DNA from: Leisingera coralii | Lineage (GTDB): Bacteria > Pseudomonadota > Alphaproteobacteria > Rhodobacterales > Rhodobacteraceae | Direction: 5' to 3' | Length of the DNA stretch: 64,000 nt | Assembly (NCBI RefSeq): GCF_049056525.1 | Contig: NZ_JBHUPT010000002.1 | Location: forward strand, 124,001 to 188,000 | Shown here: positions 49,166 through 58,509 of the stretch, piece by piece | Numbering within the stretch: the stretch's first letter is position 1 | Layout: each line of letters opens with the position of its first letter | Notes under the pieces: generated by a model | What the model saw: the letters and a program-made list of their open reading frames with translations, nothing else | The model's database searches: none | What the model was told of the DNA's origin: nothing | Translations under genes and position numbers: made by a program

Positions 49166-50290
49166 TCAGGAGCCGGAATACTCGGTCGGGGCGACCACCT
49201 GTTCCATCAGGTCGTTGTTCCATTCGCCTTCGACCACCACATGCGCGGTTGCGCCGAGGTTCACCGCCTCGATCAGGTTGTGGTTCACATAGGCATAGAC
49301 GCCCGGCTGCAGGAACTCATAGAGCGCAGCCCCGGCTGAGCCGCCGCGGATGAACCAGGTTTCCAGATCGCGGTCCGGCACATTGTTGAACTTGCCGGCT
49401 TCCCAGACCAGGTCGCCGTGGCCGCCGATCAGGTGCGGACGGCTGTCGCGGTTGGCCTGGCTGTGCACGAACAGCACTTTCTCGCCCTGTTTCGCCTTCA
49501 TGGCGTTTTCGCCGGTCAGCGCGCCAACTGCGCCGTTGAAGACCACATGGCTGGGGATCAGCCCGTTCATGACTTCCAGCGTGTCGGGATAGCTTTCACC
49601 CACGTCCTCATAACGGATGTAGTCGCCGTTTTCATCCTTGGGAATGTAGAACTCGTTTTCGCCGATGTAGTAGACGCGGTCGTATTTCACCGGATTTCCG
49701 TTGTGGTCCGACAGCCCTTCGCGCGGCAGCACCATGATAGTTCCGGCCATGCCCGAGGCGACGTGCCAGGGGATCATCGGGCCACCCGGCGCGCAGTGGT
49801 AGACAAAGGTGCCGGGGCGGGTGGCCTTGAAGCGCAGCACGGTTTTTTCGCCCGGGTTCACCAGGGTCAGCGCGCCGCCGCCCAGGGCGCCGGTGGCTGC
49901 GTGGAAGTCGATATTATGCTGCAGCATGTTTTCCGGCGGGTTGATCAGCGTGAGTTCGACATAGTCGCCCTCATGCACCACCATCATCGGGCCCGGAATG
50001 GATCCGTCAAAAGTCATGCCCTGCAGGTAGGCGCCCTGGTCGACCTCGATCTCTTTCTCGATGATCTTCATCTCGAATTCGACAATGCGCGGTTCGCCCG
50101 GAGCGACCTGCTCGTGCTCATGCACGAAAGGCGGTGCAACCAGTTCGCGCTTGATGCGCTGCAAGCTGGACAGGTCCACCGGTGCGGCGGCCTCGTGAAC
50201 TGTGGTGCTTTCGGCCTTGGCGGCTTTGGCAAGTACAGGCAGCGCTGCTACGCCGGCTGCCCCCATCAGTGCGGCTCTGCGGGTCAGCAT
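49166..50290 (-). CDS. nirK: Copper-containing nitrite reductase
   Basis: A 374-residue periplasmic two-cupredoxin enzyme that reduces nitrite to nitric oxide. The leader MLTRRAALMGAAGVAALPV is Tat-type. LQHNIDFHAATG holds copper histidines, and YHCAPGGPMIPWHVASGMAG holds the type 1 ligands Cys, His and Met with more type 2 His. AAGGAGATC precedes the ATG. Two CRP/FNR-type sites lie 70-110 bases upstream. No norCB or nosZ is in view. Confidence 0.97.
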   Translation of the reverse strand: MLTRRAALMGAAGVAALPVLAKAAKAESTTVHEAAAPVDLSSLQRIKRELVAPPFVHEHEQVAPGEPRIVEFEMKIIEKEIEVDQGAYLQGMTFDGSIPGPMMVVHEGDYVELTLINPPENMLQHNIDFHAATGALGGGALTLVNPGEKTVLRFKATRPGTFVYHCAPGGPMIPWHVASGMAGTIMVLPREGLSDHNGNPVKYDRVYYIGENEFYIPKDENGDYIRYEDVGESYPDTLEVMNGLIPSHVVFNGAVGALTGENAMKAKQGEKVLFVHSQANRDSRPHLIGGHGDLVWEAGKFNNVPDRDLETWFIRGGSAGAALYEFLQPGVYAYVNHNLIEAVNLGATAHVVVEGEWNNDLMEQVVAPTEYSGS

Positions 50291-50358
50291 GATGATCTCC
50301 TTTCAGTGTCCCATGTGCCGTGTTGAGGGGACCCTAGCGCCGCGTCCTGAGCGGATGT

Positions 50359-50372
50359 TTGTCCTTGATCAA
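50359..50372 (-). promoter_or_regulatory. FNR/NnrR-type site proximal to nirK
   Basis: TTGTCCTTGATCAA fits TTG-N8-CAA with an intact ATCAA half. It centres about 75 bases from the nirK ATG. Confidence 0.55.
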
Positions 50373-50384
50373 CCTTCGATAAGA

Positions 50385-50398
50385 TTGCTCGATGTCAA
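50385..50398 (-). promoter_or_regulatory. Second TTG-N8-CAA site upstream of nirK
   Basis: TTGCTCGATGTCAA shows the TTG and TCAA ends of the CRP/FNR family. It lies 13 bases beyond the first site. Confidence 0.4.
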
Positions 50399-50490
50399 GA
50401 TAAGCGGTTTTTAAGATGCAGCATTTTCCACCGGAGCGATTCCTGGCCAGGGGCGCGGCTGATGGCGTGAACTGCCGGCAAATTTAATTG

Positions 50491-50506
50491 TTAAGGCCCG
50501 TTTAAC
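50491..50506 (+). promoter_or_regulatory. CtrA box upstream of motB
   Basis: TTAA-GGCCCGT-TTAAC is a perfect match to the CtrA consensus TTAA-N7-TTAAC, 47 bases before the motB ATG. Confidence 0.7.
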
Positions 50507-50552
50507 GCGCCGCCTGCTATTCCGGGGATGGGTGAAAATAGTGGTGGTGGAT

Positions 50553-51389
50553 ATGAGCGCACAGAGCAATGTGGCGCCCATTATCATCAAGAAGAAAAAA
50601 GTCAGTGGTGGCGATGGCCATCACGGCGGCGCATGGAAGGTGGCCTATGCCGACTTCGTGACCGCGATGATGGCCTTCTTTATGCTGATGTGGCTGCTGA
50701 ACGCGACAACTGAAAAGCAACGCAAGGGCCTGGCGGATTATTTCTCGCCGTCGATTCCGCTGAGCCGGGTGTCCGGCGGCGGCAATGGCGCGTTCCAAGG
50801 GGACAGCATGTTCACCGAGGATATCCAGCCGCAGTCTGGCACCGGGGCAACGGATATCAATCCGATGGATGCCCAGCAGGCGCAGGGTGAAACCGGGGTC
50901 GAGTCCAACGAGAAGCGCGAAGCAGACGATTCCAAGTTCCGCGCCATCGAGGAACAGCTGTCCGGGCGCGGTGGCGAGAGCATGGTCTCTATTGCAATGG
51001 CCCGCCATATCGTGACCCGGGTCACCGACGAAGGGCTGATCATCGAGCTGTTCGCCACAGAGGACATGCCGCTGTTCGAAGAAGACCAGGCTGAGCCGAA
51101 ACCTCTGTTCCGGGACCTGGTCAGGATGATCGCGCGGGTCTCGGAAGGGGTAACCAGCAATGTTGCCATCGGAGGCCACATCCGGTCTCATCCGGTTGTA
51201 CTGGCGAAGAATCCTGTATGGGAATTGTCCCACGCGCGGGCGGACATAACCCGCAGGCTGCTCGAATCGGGCGGGCTGGCCGCGGGCCGGGTTCACCGGG
51301 TGACCGGCCATGCCGACCGCAAGCTGGCTGTCGGAAATCCGATGGCCGCCCGCAACGACCGGATCGAAATCATCTTTCTGCGCGAGTAA
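50553..51389 (+). CDS. motB: Flagellar stator protein MotB
   Basis: A 278-residue stator protein. One membrane helix, KVAYADFVTAMMAFFMLMWLL, contains the proton-binding Asp34; a lysine-rich N-terminus precedes it. The rest is an OmpA/MotB peptidoglycan-binding domain (IGGHIRSHPVV, ELSHARADITRRLL). Its partner motA lies 11 kb away at the other side of the cluster. A GTG at 50532 is in frame, but the ATG at 50553 fits the family start. A CtrA box lies before it. Confidence 0.92.
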   Translation: MSAQSNVAPIIIKKKKVSGGDGHHGGAWKVAYADFVTAMMAFFMLMWLLNATTEKQRKGLADYFSPSIPLSRVSGGGNGAFQGDSMFTEDIQPQSGTGATDINPMDAQQAQGETGVESNEKREADDSKFRAIEEQLSGRGGESMVSIAMARHIVTRVTDEGLIIELFATEDMPLFEEDQAEPKPLFRDLVRMIARVSEGVTSNVAIGGHIRSHPVVLAKNPVWELSHARADITRRLLESGGLAAGRVHRVTGHADRKLAVGNPMAARNDRIEIIFLRE

Positions 51390-51441
51390 GCCACTGAAAA
51401 AATTGGAACCGGTAGCTGACAGATGAGTCATTTTTTATCTG

Positions 51442-51456
51442 TTAGCCGCCCGTTAA
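51442..51456 (+). promoter_or_regulatory. CtrA-like box upstream of flgE
   Basis: TTAG-CCGCCCG-TTAA is one mismatch from TTAA-N7-TTAA. It is 58 bases before the flgE ATG. Confidence 0.55.
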
Positions 51457-51513
51457 TCGCTCCTGCGCTAGCTGTTGCATCCAGAATGATTAGATGCAGC
51501 AGAAAGGCGTGCT

Positions 51514-52803
51514 ATGACCATTTCTTCGTCGCTGAACGCGGGCGTTTCAGGATTGAGCGCCAACGCCAGCCGGTTGGCTTCCATTTCCGATAACATCGCC
51601 AACTCCTCGACCCGCGGCTATAAGCGGGTGCAAACCGATTTCCATTCGATGGTCTTGTCCGGATCAGGCGGCACCTATTCGGCGGGCGGCGTGCGCGCGA
51701 CCAACGTCCGGCTGATCGATGAGCGCGGCCCGCTGGTTTCGACCAGCAACGCCACTGATCTGGCGGTGCGCGGCCGGGGCATGCTGCCGGTGGCCTCGAT
51801 CACAGAGGTGGAGGCGGGCGGCAGCCCGTCGATGATGCTGACCACGACCGGATCCTTCCGGACCGATTCCAATGGTTATCTGTCGACCGAATCCGGGCTG
51901 GTGCTTCTAGGCTGGCCTGCACTGGCAGACGGTACCGTTCCGGACGCAGCGCGCGATACAGACGATGCGCTGGAGCCTATCCACATCGACCTCAACCGCC
52001 TGTCCGCTGAACCGACGACCGAAATCAGCCTGGCTGCGAACCTGCCTGCCGACAGTGCTCTGGCCGCCGCGCCTGGTGCCGCCGTTGAGCAGGTCGTGCA
52101 GTATTTTGACAATATGGGCCGGTCCGAAGAGCTGACCGTGACGTATACTCCGACTGGTGCGGCGGACAATGAATGGACCGTAGAGATTGTGGACTCTGCA
52201 ACTGGCGCGGCCGTCATTGGCGAGTATACGCTTACCTTTGATGACAGCAGCACCACCGGCGGATCCTTGGCAAGTGTGACAACCGTAACCGGTGGCGCCT
52301 ATGATGCGACCGCTGGCTCTGTGACCATAAACGTCGCGGGCGGACCGATCGAAATTAACATTGGCACAATCGGCGGCAACACAGGCCTGAGCCAGCTTGG
52401 CGACGAGTTTGTGCCGGGCACCACTGTGAAAGACGGCAACGCAGTTGGCTCCTTTGTCTCGGTGGAGGTCAACGAGGCCGGAGAAGTGATTGCCGAATAT
52501 GACTCTGGTGACAGCAGGGTGATCTACAAAGTGCCGCTGGCGGATGTTTCCAACATCAATGGCATGCGGGCCCTGGACTCGCAGACCTACATGCCCACCG
52601 ACGAATCCGGCGACTTCTACCTGTGGGATGCCGGTGACGGGCCGACCGGCGAAATTATGGGATATGCCCAGGAGGAATCGGCGGTCGATGTCGCCACCGA
52701 GCTGACCGGCATGATCCAGACACAGCGGGCCTATTCGTCCAACGCCAAGGTCATCCAGACTGTTGACGAGATGCTGCAGGAAACCACCAACATCAAGCGC
52801 TAA
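51514..52803 (+). CDS. flgE: Flagellar hook protein FlgE
   Basis: A 429-residue hook protein exported by the flagellar type III apparatus. SSLNAGVSGLSANASRLASISDNIANSSTRGYKRV (parts) is the rod/hook N-terminus and VDVATELTGMIQTQRAYSSNAK the C-terminus; the middle (residues 170-290) is variable and acidic. It follows motB by 124 bases. Another rod/hook-like gene (FlgG/FlgF) is less likely because of length. Confidence 0.9.
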   Translation: MTISSSLNAGVSGLSANASRLASISDNIANSSTRGYKRVQTDFHSMVLSGSGGTYSAGGVRATNVRLIDERGPLVSTSNATDLAVRGRGMLPVASITEVEAGGSPSMMLTTTGSFRTDSNGYLSTESGLVLLGWPALADGTVPDAARDTDDALEPIHIDLNRLSAEPTTEISLAANLPADSALAAAPGAAVEQVVQYFDNMGRSEELTVTYTPTGAADNEWTVEIVDSATGAAVIGEYTLTFDDSSTTGGSLASVTTVTGGAYDATAGSVTINVAGGPIEINIGTIGGNTGLSQLGDEFVPGTTVKDGNAVGSFVSVEVNEAGEVIAEYDSGDSRVIYKVPLADVSNINGMRALDSQTYMPTDESGDFYLWDAGDGPTGEIMGYAQEESAVDVATELTGMIQTQRAYSSNAKVIQTVDEMLQETTNIKR

Positions 52804-52849
52804 GGCGCTTGATGATCCCTGACATTGGCTTCACGAAAGCAGGCTGAAC

Positions 52850-54298
52850 ATGTCTATATATTCCGCCCTTAACAGCGCGATGAGCGGGCTGACCGCGGCC
52901 GGCCGGTCCTCGCAAGTGGTCTCCGAAAACCTGGCCAACGCGCTGACCCCGGGCTACACGCGCCGGGTTTTGGACCTGAACGGCCCGGGCGCCGGCGTTC
53001 CCGGCGTCCAGGTTGGCAATGTCCAGCGCATCAATGACCCTGTGCTGATTTCCAACCGCCGGGTTGCCGAGGCAGAATACGGTGCCGCCAAGGTGGAGGC
53101 CAACTTCTTCAGCCGGATGTCCGATCTGGTGGGCACGGTTGATGACGAGATGTCGCTGGCGTCCCAGCTTTCGAACTTCGAGTCTTCGCTGATCGAAACG
53201 GTGTCGCGCCCGGATTCGCAGCCCCGGCTGAATGATCTGGCAGTGAAGGCGAATGCCCTGGCGGACTCGATCTCCCGCACAGCTGAAGGGCTGCGGGACC
53301 TGCGGATCAATGCGGACAGTGCGATTGGCAGCCAGGTCGACACGGTGAACCAGGCACTGAAGGAAATCGAAAAGCTCAACGCCCGGATCATGGTGGTGGA
53401 GGCCGGCGGCATGGATGCCGTGGCCATGCACGACCAGCGCGACCAGCTGATCGACCAGGTGAACGGGATCATTCCGGTCAATGTTGTCCGCCGCGACAAC
53501 GGCCAAGTCACGCTTTATTCCGCCGGCGGGGTGATGCTGCTGGATCACAATGCGTCTGAGCTGAGCTTCACGCCGTCGCGGGATATCATGCCGCATATGA
53601 CTCTGGGCAACGGGTTGATTTCCGGCCTCCAGGTCAACGGTAAATCAATCGACACCAGTCCGGACGGCCCGTTGCGCGGCGGCACACTGACCGCGCAGTT
53701 CGAAATCCGCGATGTGACCGCGGTAGAGGCCCAGGAGGATCTGGACGCCATGGCTGTCGATCTCATCGAGCGGTTCCAGGATCCGGCGCTGGATGCCACG
53801 ATCGGGATCACGGATGCAGGTATTTTCACCGATGATGGTGCCTTCTTCGATCCGGCGAACACTGTTGGCATCTCCAACCGGATCGAACTGAATGACCTGG
53901 TGGCTTTGGATGGCACCGGAGAGACCTGGCGGTTCCGTGATGGCCTTTATGCCGCGGCACCCGGTGATCCGGGCGATTCGAGCCTGCTGCAGGCCTATTC
54001 CGATGCTCTGAACACCGCCCGGACGGTCTCCTCGGTCGGGCTTGGCACCGCAGACATGACGGCTGCGACACTGAGTGCGAACCTGTTGTCCCGGTTCGCA
54101 CAGGACAATGAAACCGCAGAGCGTGTCGCGACCTTTGCCGCCACCAGTTTCAATGAGCTGAGCCAAGCGGAAATGGCGCTGGGCGTCGACACCGACGCCG
54201 AGCTGCAGAACCTGATGCTGGTTGAGAAATATTATGCCGCCAATGCCCGCGTGCTCAGCGTTGTCGACGAACTTATGGAAACACTCTTGAGGATCTGA
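52850..54298 (+). CDS. flgK: Hook-associated protein 1 FlgK
   Basis: A 482-residue hook-filament junction protein. The N-terminus SIYSALNSAMSGLTAAGRSSQVVSENLANALTPGYTRR is the common rod/hook helix, and the end AEMALGVDTDAELQNLMLVEKYYAANARVLSVVDELMETLL pairs with it (both shortened when read). FlgK usually has about 450-550 residues. It is followed by flgL after three bases. Confidence 0.92.
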   Translation: MSIYSALNSAMSGLTAAGRSSQVVSENLANALTPGYTRRVLDLNGPGAGVPGVQVGNVQRINDPVLISNRRVAEAEYGAAKVEANFFSRMSDLVGTVDDEMSLASQLSNFESSLIETVSRPDSQPRLNDLAVKANALADSISRTAEGLRDLRINADSAIGSQVDTVNQALKEIEKLNARIMVVEAGGMDAVAMHDQRDQLIDQVNGIIPVNVVRRDNGQVTLYSAGGVMLLDHNASELSFTPSRDIMPHMTLGNGLISGLQVNGKSIDTSPDGPLRGGTLTAQFEIRDVTAVEAQEDLDAMAVDLIERFQDPALDATIGITDAGIFTDDGAFFDPANTVGISNRIELNDLVALDGTGETWRFRDGLYAAAPGDPGDSSLLQAYSDALNTARTVSSVGLGTADMTAATLSANLLSRFAQDNETAERVATFAATSFNELSQAEMALGVDTDAELQNLMLVEKYYAANARVLSVVDELMETLLRI

Positions 54299-54301
54299 CC
54301 C

Positions 54302-55309
54302 ATGATTCTGAATTCATATGGCGATATGGCGCAGCACCTCTTTCTCCGCAGCCGCAATACGGAGCTGAAGGAAAACGTCACCACCCTGTCCGAAGAGTTT
54401 GCCACCGGGAAAACGGCCAATCTGACCGAACGGCTGGGTGGCGATTTCACCTATCTGGCAGATCTCGAAAACTCCCTGAACCGGATCGACAGCTATATGG
54501 TCGCCAACAGCGAAGTGCAGTTGTTTGCAACCACCACGCAAGGCAGCCTTGATAAAGTGCACAGCCAGGTGCAGGCGATGCGTAATGACATCCTGAGGCT
54601 GTCGCCGGCCCTTGATGTGGAAAACGCGGAGCAGTTCGGCAGCCAGGCCAAGCAGAGGATGTCCAGCGCCATCAATCTGATGAACACCTCAGTTGGGGGG
54701 CGGACGATCTTTGCGGGCACTGCGACGGATACCAAGCCGCTGAACGATTCCGGCACGCTTATGACTGCCATCCTCGCGGAGGTGTCGGGGCTGACAACCA
54801 GCAATGACATCATTCAGGCCGTCAAGGACTGGTTCGATGATCCGGCCGGTTTCGACACGGTCATGTACCGCGGCTCAACGACTTCCCTGCAGCCGGTTAC
54901 TGTCGGGGAAGGGGAGCAGGTGACCCTGGGCATCCGCGCCGACGATGACAACCTAAAGCACACCCTGCAAAGTTATGTCATCACCGCTTTGGCGGATGAG
55001 CCCAGCCTCGGCCTGACCGAAGACGTGCAGATCGATCTGGTTATCCAGGCCAGCGGCGAGCTGTCTGAAAGTGAGGGCCGGCTGATTGATCTGCAGGCCG
55101 ATGTTGGTTTCATCGAAGGCCAGCTCGAGGCGGTCAATACCCGCAACGAAGCCTCGAAAACCAGCCTGAGCATCGTCAAGAACAACCTGGTCTCTGCCGA
55201 TCCGTATGAAACCTACACCCGGCTGCAGGAAGCGCAGACGCAGCTCGAAGGCCTTTACACCATCACCGCCCGCAGCTCGCAGCTGTCCCTGCTGAAGTAT
55301 CTCTCATGA
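54302..55309 (+). CDS. flgL: Flagellar hook-associated protein 3 FlgL
   Basis: A 335-residue flagellin-like protein, short of a filament subunit. LRSRNTELKENVTTLSEEFATGK and the C-terminal YTRLQEAQTQLEGLYTITARSSQLSLLKYL place it in the FlgL/flagellin family. It overlaps flgI by four bases. Confidence 0.85.
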   Translation: MILNSYGDMAQHLFLRSRNTELKENVTTLSEEFATGKTANLTERLGGDFTYLADLENSLNRIDSYMVANSEVQLFATTTQGSLDKVHSQVQAMRNDILRLSPALDVENAEQFGSQAKQRMSSAINLMNTSVGGRTIFAGTATDTKPLNDSGTLMTAILAEVSGLTTSNDIIQAVKDWFDDPAGFDTVMYRGSTTSLQPVTVGEGEQVTLGIRADDDNLKHTLQSYVITALADEPSLGLTEDVQIDLVIQASGELSESEGRLIDLQADVGFIEGQLEAVNTRNEASKTSLSIVKNNLVSADPYETYTRLQEAQTQLEGLYTITARSSQLSLLKYLS

Positions 55310-56412
55310 TGGGTTTTTTGCGTCTCTTCCTTGCGTGCCTGTTTCTGCTGCCCGCGGTGGCACAGGCAAGTACTATCCGGCTCAAGGACCTGGTGGAATT
55401 CGACGGCGTCCGAGGCAATGACCTGGTCGGCTACGGCCTGGTTGTCGGCCTGGACGGCACCGGTGACGGGTTGCGCAACTCGCCGTTCACCGAAGAAATC
55501 ATGTCCAATATTCTGGAGCGGCTTGGTGTCAACGTGACCGGCGAGCAGTTCCGGCCAAAGAACGTGGCGGCGGTCTTTGTGACTGCTACCCTGCCGCCCT
55601 TTGCCCGCGTCGGCAGCACTATTGACGTGACCGTGTCGGCCATCGGCGATTCCAAGAGCCTGATGGGCGGCACGCTGATCATGACACCTCTGAACGCTGC
55701 GGACGGTCAGATCTACGCCGTTGCCCAGGGGACAATCCTGGCTGGCGGCACGGTGGCCGAAGGCGAAGCTGCCACGGTTACCCAGGGGGTGCCGACGGCA
55801 GGCGTTATTCCCTCGGGTGCCCGTGTCGAGCGGGAGATCGATTTTGACCTGGCCTCGCTGAGCTCCATGCGGCTGGCGCTGCGGGAGCCGGATTTCACCA
55901 CTGCCGGGCGGATCGAACGTGCGATCAACAACGAGTTTGGCCGAAACGTTGCCCTGATGCGGGATTCCGGCACCGTCGAAGTCGACATCCGCCGCACTAA
56001 TACCCGCTCAACGGCGCATGCGGTGGGCCGGATCGAAAACATTCTGGTCGAACCTCAGCGCAAGGCGCGGGTGGTGGTCGACCAGCGCTCCGGTACTATC
56101 GTGATGGGCAGCGACGTGCGCATTTCCCGCGTGGCCGTCGCCCAGGGCAACCTCACCCTGCGGATTGAAGAGACGCCGCTGGTTGTGCAGCCCAATCCCT
56201 TCGCGGATGGCGAAACGGTTGTCGTGCCGCGTACCGGTGCTGCCATCGAGGAAGAGGAGGGGATCCAGTTGGCGGAGGTGCCGGAGACTACTTCGCTTTC
56301 GGAAGTTGTGGCAGGCCTGAACGCGCTGGGAGTGTCGCCACGGGACATGATCGACATCCTGAAGAGCCTGAAGGCCGCAGGGGCCTTGCACGCGGAATTT
56401 GTCGTCCGCTGA
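55306..56412 (+). CDS. flgI: Flagellar P-ring protein FlgI
   Basis: A 368-residue periplasmic ring protein with a signal peptide (GFLRLFLACLFLLPAVAQAS). DLVEFDGVRGNDLVGYGLVVGLDGTGDG and GTLIMTPLNAADGQIYAVAQG are family marks (in parts). It ends in LKAAGALHAEF, usual for FlgI. A terminator follows. Confidence 0.95.
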   Translation: MMGFLRLFLACLFLLPAVAQASTIRLKDLVEFDGVRGNDLVGYGLVVGLDGTGDGLRNSPFTEEIMSNILERLGVNVTGEQFRPKNVAAVFVTATLPPFARVGSTIDVTVSAIGDSKSLMGGTLIMTPLNAADGQIYAVAQGTILAGGTVAEGEAATVTQGVPTAGVIPSGARVEREIDFDLASLSSMRLALREPDFTTAGRIERAINNEFGRNVALMRDSGTVEVDIRRTNTRSTAHAVGRIENILVEPQRKARVVVDQRSGTIVMGSDVRISRVAVAQGNLTLRIEETPLVVQPNPFADGETVVVPRTGAAIEEEEGIQLAEVPETTSLSEVVAGLNALGVSPRDMIDILKSLKAAGALHAEFVVR

Positions 56413-56440
56413 CAGTTTCGCTAGCCCTGACAGGAAACGC

Positions 56441-56473
56441 CCCGGCTTCACTTGCTGAAGCCGGGTTTTTTTG
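56441..56473 (+). terminator. Terminator after flgI
   Basis: CCCGGCTTCA and TGAAGCCGGG enclose a short loop, followed by TTTTTTT. It lies 29 bases after the flgI stop. Confidence 0.85.
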
Positions 56474-56826
56474 CTGGCTGCTAAGCCAATCGGTCCCGGC
56501 TCTCACCAGGCTGTGCCTGCAGATCAGGCCGTGTGCTTGAACTTTGCTTGCGATCCATCGAAGCGCATCACGGCCGGAGACGGTCTGTTTAAGAGTTTGG
56601 AGCGTTGAGGGTCTTTGGCAGGTCGGAGAGGAAGCTTTCCCGCAGACGGGCTTTACATGTGCAGCTGCTCATTAGGGGGCCGGTAACGCTCCGCCGCTGT
56701 CCAGGGCCGGAGCCAGCGGTCGGAGAAGCCGGCCGGGGCTATGCCCAGCTTGCTGCAACTCCAGCCCGCCTCCTGCGGATATCAGCGAACACTGCTTCTG
56801 CCGGCGGCGTGAGCGCCTGCATAAGA
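56474..56826. other. Non-coding gap between flgI and fliP
   Basis: About 350 bases hold no ORF with a ribosome site or recognised motif. It is less ordered than the repeat families. An insertion-element remnant was considered but no transposase motif could be read. Confidence 0.4.
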
Positions 56827-56863
56827 AAAGCCCGGGCCACACAATGGGCCCGGGATTTTGCTT
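56827..56863. terminator. Bidirectional terminator after fliP
   Basis: AAAAGCCCGGGCC and GGCCCGGGATTTT form a strong stem with A and T runs on both sides. It is downstream of fliP (minus strand) and can also stop plus-strand reading. Confidence 0.7.
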
Positions 56864-56880
56864 GTTAGCGGATTGGAACG

Positions 56881-57624
56881 TCAGGGGTAGTAGCTGCGCA
56901 CAAGGGCGGTGGCGATCAGGCTCCAGCCGTCGGCAACAACAAAGAACGCCAGTTTGAACGGCAGGGACACGATGGCCGGCGGCACCATCATCATACCCAT
57001 GGACATCAGGATCGCGGCGACCACAAGATCGATCACCAGGAAGGGCAGAAAGACCAGAAAGCCGATCTGAAATGCGCGCGCAATTTCCGACAGCAGGAAG
57101 CTCGGGACCAGTGCGGACAGCGGCGCCTCCGGCACCGGGTCCATGCCCTGTGTTTCCGGCCTGAGATCCGCAATCGCGTAAAACGTGTCCGGATCCAGCC
57201 GGTTGGCCATGAAGGCCCGGAACGGCTCCAGGCTGCGGGTAATGGCCTCGCCCGGTTCAAGACGCTCTTCCAGCAGCGGGCTGATCCCGGTGCTCCAGGC
57301 CTCGGTAAAGACCGGCTCCATCACGAAATAGGTCAGGAACAGCGCCAGGCTGATGATCAGCATGTTCGGCGGCGCCTGCTGCAGCCCGATGCCCTGGCGC
57401 AGGATCGACAGGACCGTCACCAGGAACGGAAAGCAGGTGATCATGATCAGCAGGCCGGGGGCCAGGCTGAGCACGGTAATCAACAGGATCAGCTGGATCG
57501 AGCGGGCCGAAATCGACTCGCCGTCTGCCAGCGAAAGGCTCAATTCTTGAGCCAGGGCGGTTTGCGGCAAGGCCAGCAGAAGCGCTGAAACCAGGGCCGC
57601 CCGCACAAAGGTCTTGTGTGTCAT
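56881..57624 (-). CDS. fliP: Flagellar export protein FliP
   Basis: A 247-residue membrane protein of the type III export gate. A signal peptide (FVRAALVSALLLALPQTALA) precedes ITVLSLAPGLLIMITCFPFLVTVLSILRQGIGLQQAPPN (parts), the FliP signature; IDLVVAAILMSMGMMMVPP lies later. It overlaps fliN by four bases, the fliN-fliP order found in many flagellar clusters. Confidence 0.95.
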   Translation of the reverse strand: MTHKTFVRAALVSALLLALPQTALAQELSLSLADGESISARSIQLILLITVLSLAPGLLIMITCFPFLVTVLSILRQGIGLQQAPPNMLIISLALFLTYFVMEPVFTEAWSTGISPLLEERLEPGEAITRSLEPFRAFMANRLDPDTFYAIADLRPETQGMDPVPEAPLSALVPSFLLSEIARAFQIGFLVFLPFLVIDLVVAAILMSMGMMMVPPAIVSLPFKLAFFVVADGWSLIATALVRSYYP

Positions 57625-57917
57625 CCCAAACCGCTTTGCAGATCGGCAATTTCCGTCAGCCGCACGGCCAGCTGGCCTGCCTGTTCGCCCTCCAGCTCCT
57701 CCAGCTGGCCACGCGCGACCAGCCGGTCGCCCACGTAGAGGTCGACCGGGTCCTCGACCCGCTTGTCGAGAGTCAAAACCGCGTTTTCACCCAGACTCAT
57801 CAGGTCGCGGATCAGCGGCCGAGCCTTTCCGACCGAGACAACCACTTCGACAGGAACCGAAACAAAGGGATTGCTTGCATCAGCGGCTTTCATGTTCTGA
57901 TCGGCGGCGTCATCCAT
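57621..57917 (-). CDS. fliN: Flagellar motor switch protein FliN
   Basis: A 98-residue protein. VPVEVVVSVGKARPLIRDLMSLGENAVLTLDKRVEDPVDLYVGDRLVARGQLEEL (parts) is the SpoA/FliN domain. The ATG at 57917 (MDDAADQN) has AGAGGAC before it and overlaps fliH by eight bases. A longer start at 57956 would overlap it further. FliN forms the C-ring with FliM and FliG. Confidence 0.93.
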   Translation of the reverse strand: MDDAADQNMKAADASNPFVSVPVEVVVSVGKARPLIRDLMSLGENAVLTLDKRVEDPVDLYVGDRLVARGQLEELEGEQAGQLAVRLTEIADLQSGLG

Positions 57918-58509
57918 ACTGGCTGTCCTCTTTCGCGTGATAGGTGAAGGCTTCAATCGATTCCTGGATCGATTCGAGAAGGGCGTCGCAATTGATTTCG
58001 CACTCGGTGCTGCCGACGCTCAGATAGGCTTGGCCGGAGGACAGCGCGCTGTCTTCCCGCACGGTTACAGGCACGGAGAAGTTCTGCGGCAGCAGGCTGC
58101 GCACCGGCGCCCCTTCGCCCGGAGACACCACGATCTGCATCGGCTGGTCGGTCTGCCCCTTCGCCATTCCGGCAAGCTGATCGACGATGTGATGCCCGAA
58201 AGAGGCAGCCATCGCATCCGGCAGCACGGCACTGGTCAGCACCTTGAACATCGGATCCAGCGAATCGAGCAGCTGGCTCTGCGCTTCGTGATAGGTAAAG
58301 CTCAGGTCTTCCAGTGAGTTGGCCAGTTCGGTGGAGATCCGGATGGTTTCCTGATCCTTGGCCGTCACTGCATCGTCCCAACCGGCGCTGTAGCCTTTTT
58401 CAAAGGAGGCCAGCCGCTGTTCTTCCATCACTTCCTCGGACACCGCCGGCAGCACTGGCTCCGCCGGAGTTTCGAATCCGAAGTCCTCAAGCAAATGAGC
58501 AATTGTCAT
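57910..58509 (-). CDS. fliH: Flagellar assembly protein FliH
   Basis: A 199-residue protein. An N-terminal part with EEQRLASFEKGYSAGWDDAVTA, a helical middle, and a C-terminal globular part match FliH, which regulates the export ATPase FliI. It overlaps fliF by one base (TGATG) and fliN by eight. FliI is not seen in this window. Confidence 0.83.
   Translation of the reverse strand: MTIAHLLEDFGFETPAEPVLPAVSEEVMEEQRLASFEKGYSAGWDDAVTAKDQETIRISTELANSLEDLSFTYHEAQSQLLDSLDPMFKVLTSAVLPDAMAASFGHHIVDQLAGMAKGQTDQPMQIVVSPGEGAPVRSLLPQNFSVPVTVREDSALSSGQAYLSVGSTECEINCDALLESIQESIEAFTYHAKEDSQYG

Noticed and set aside
56474..56826. Possible transposase remnant between flgI and fliP
   Set aside because: No inverted ends, DDE motif or duplicated target could be read in either strand.
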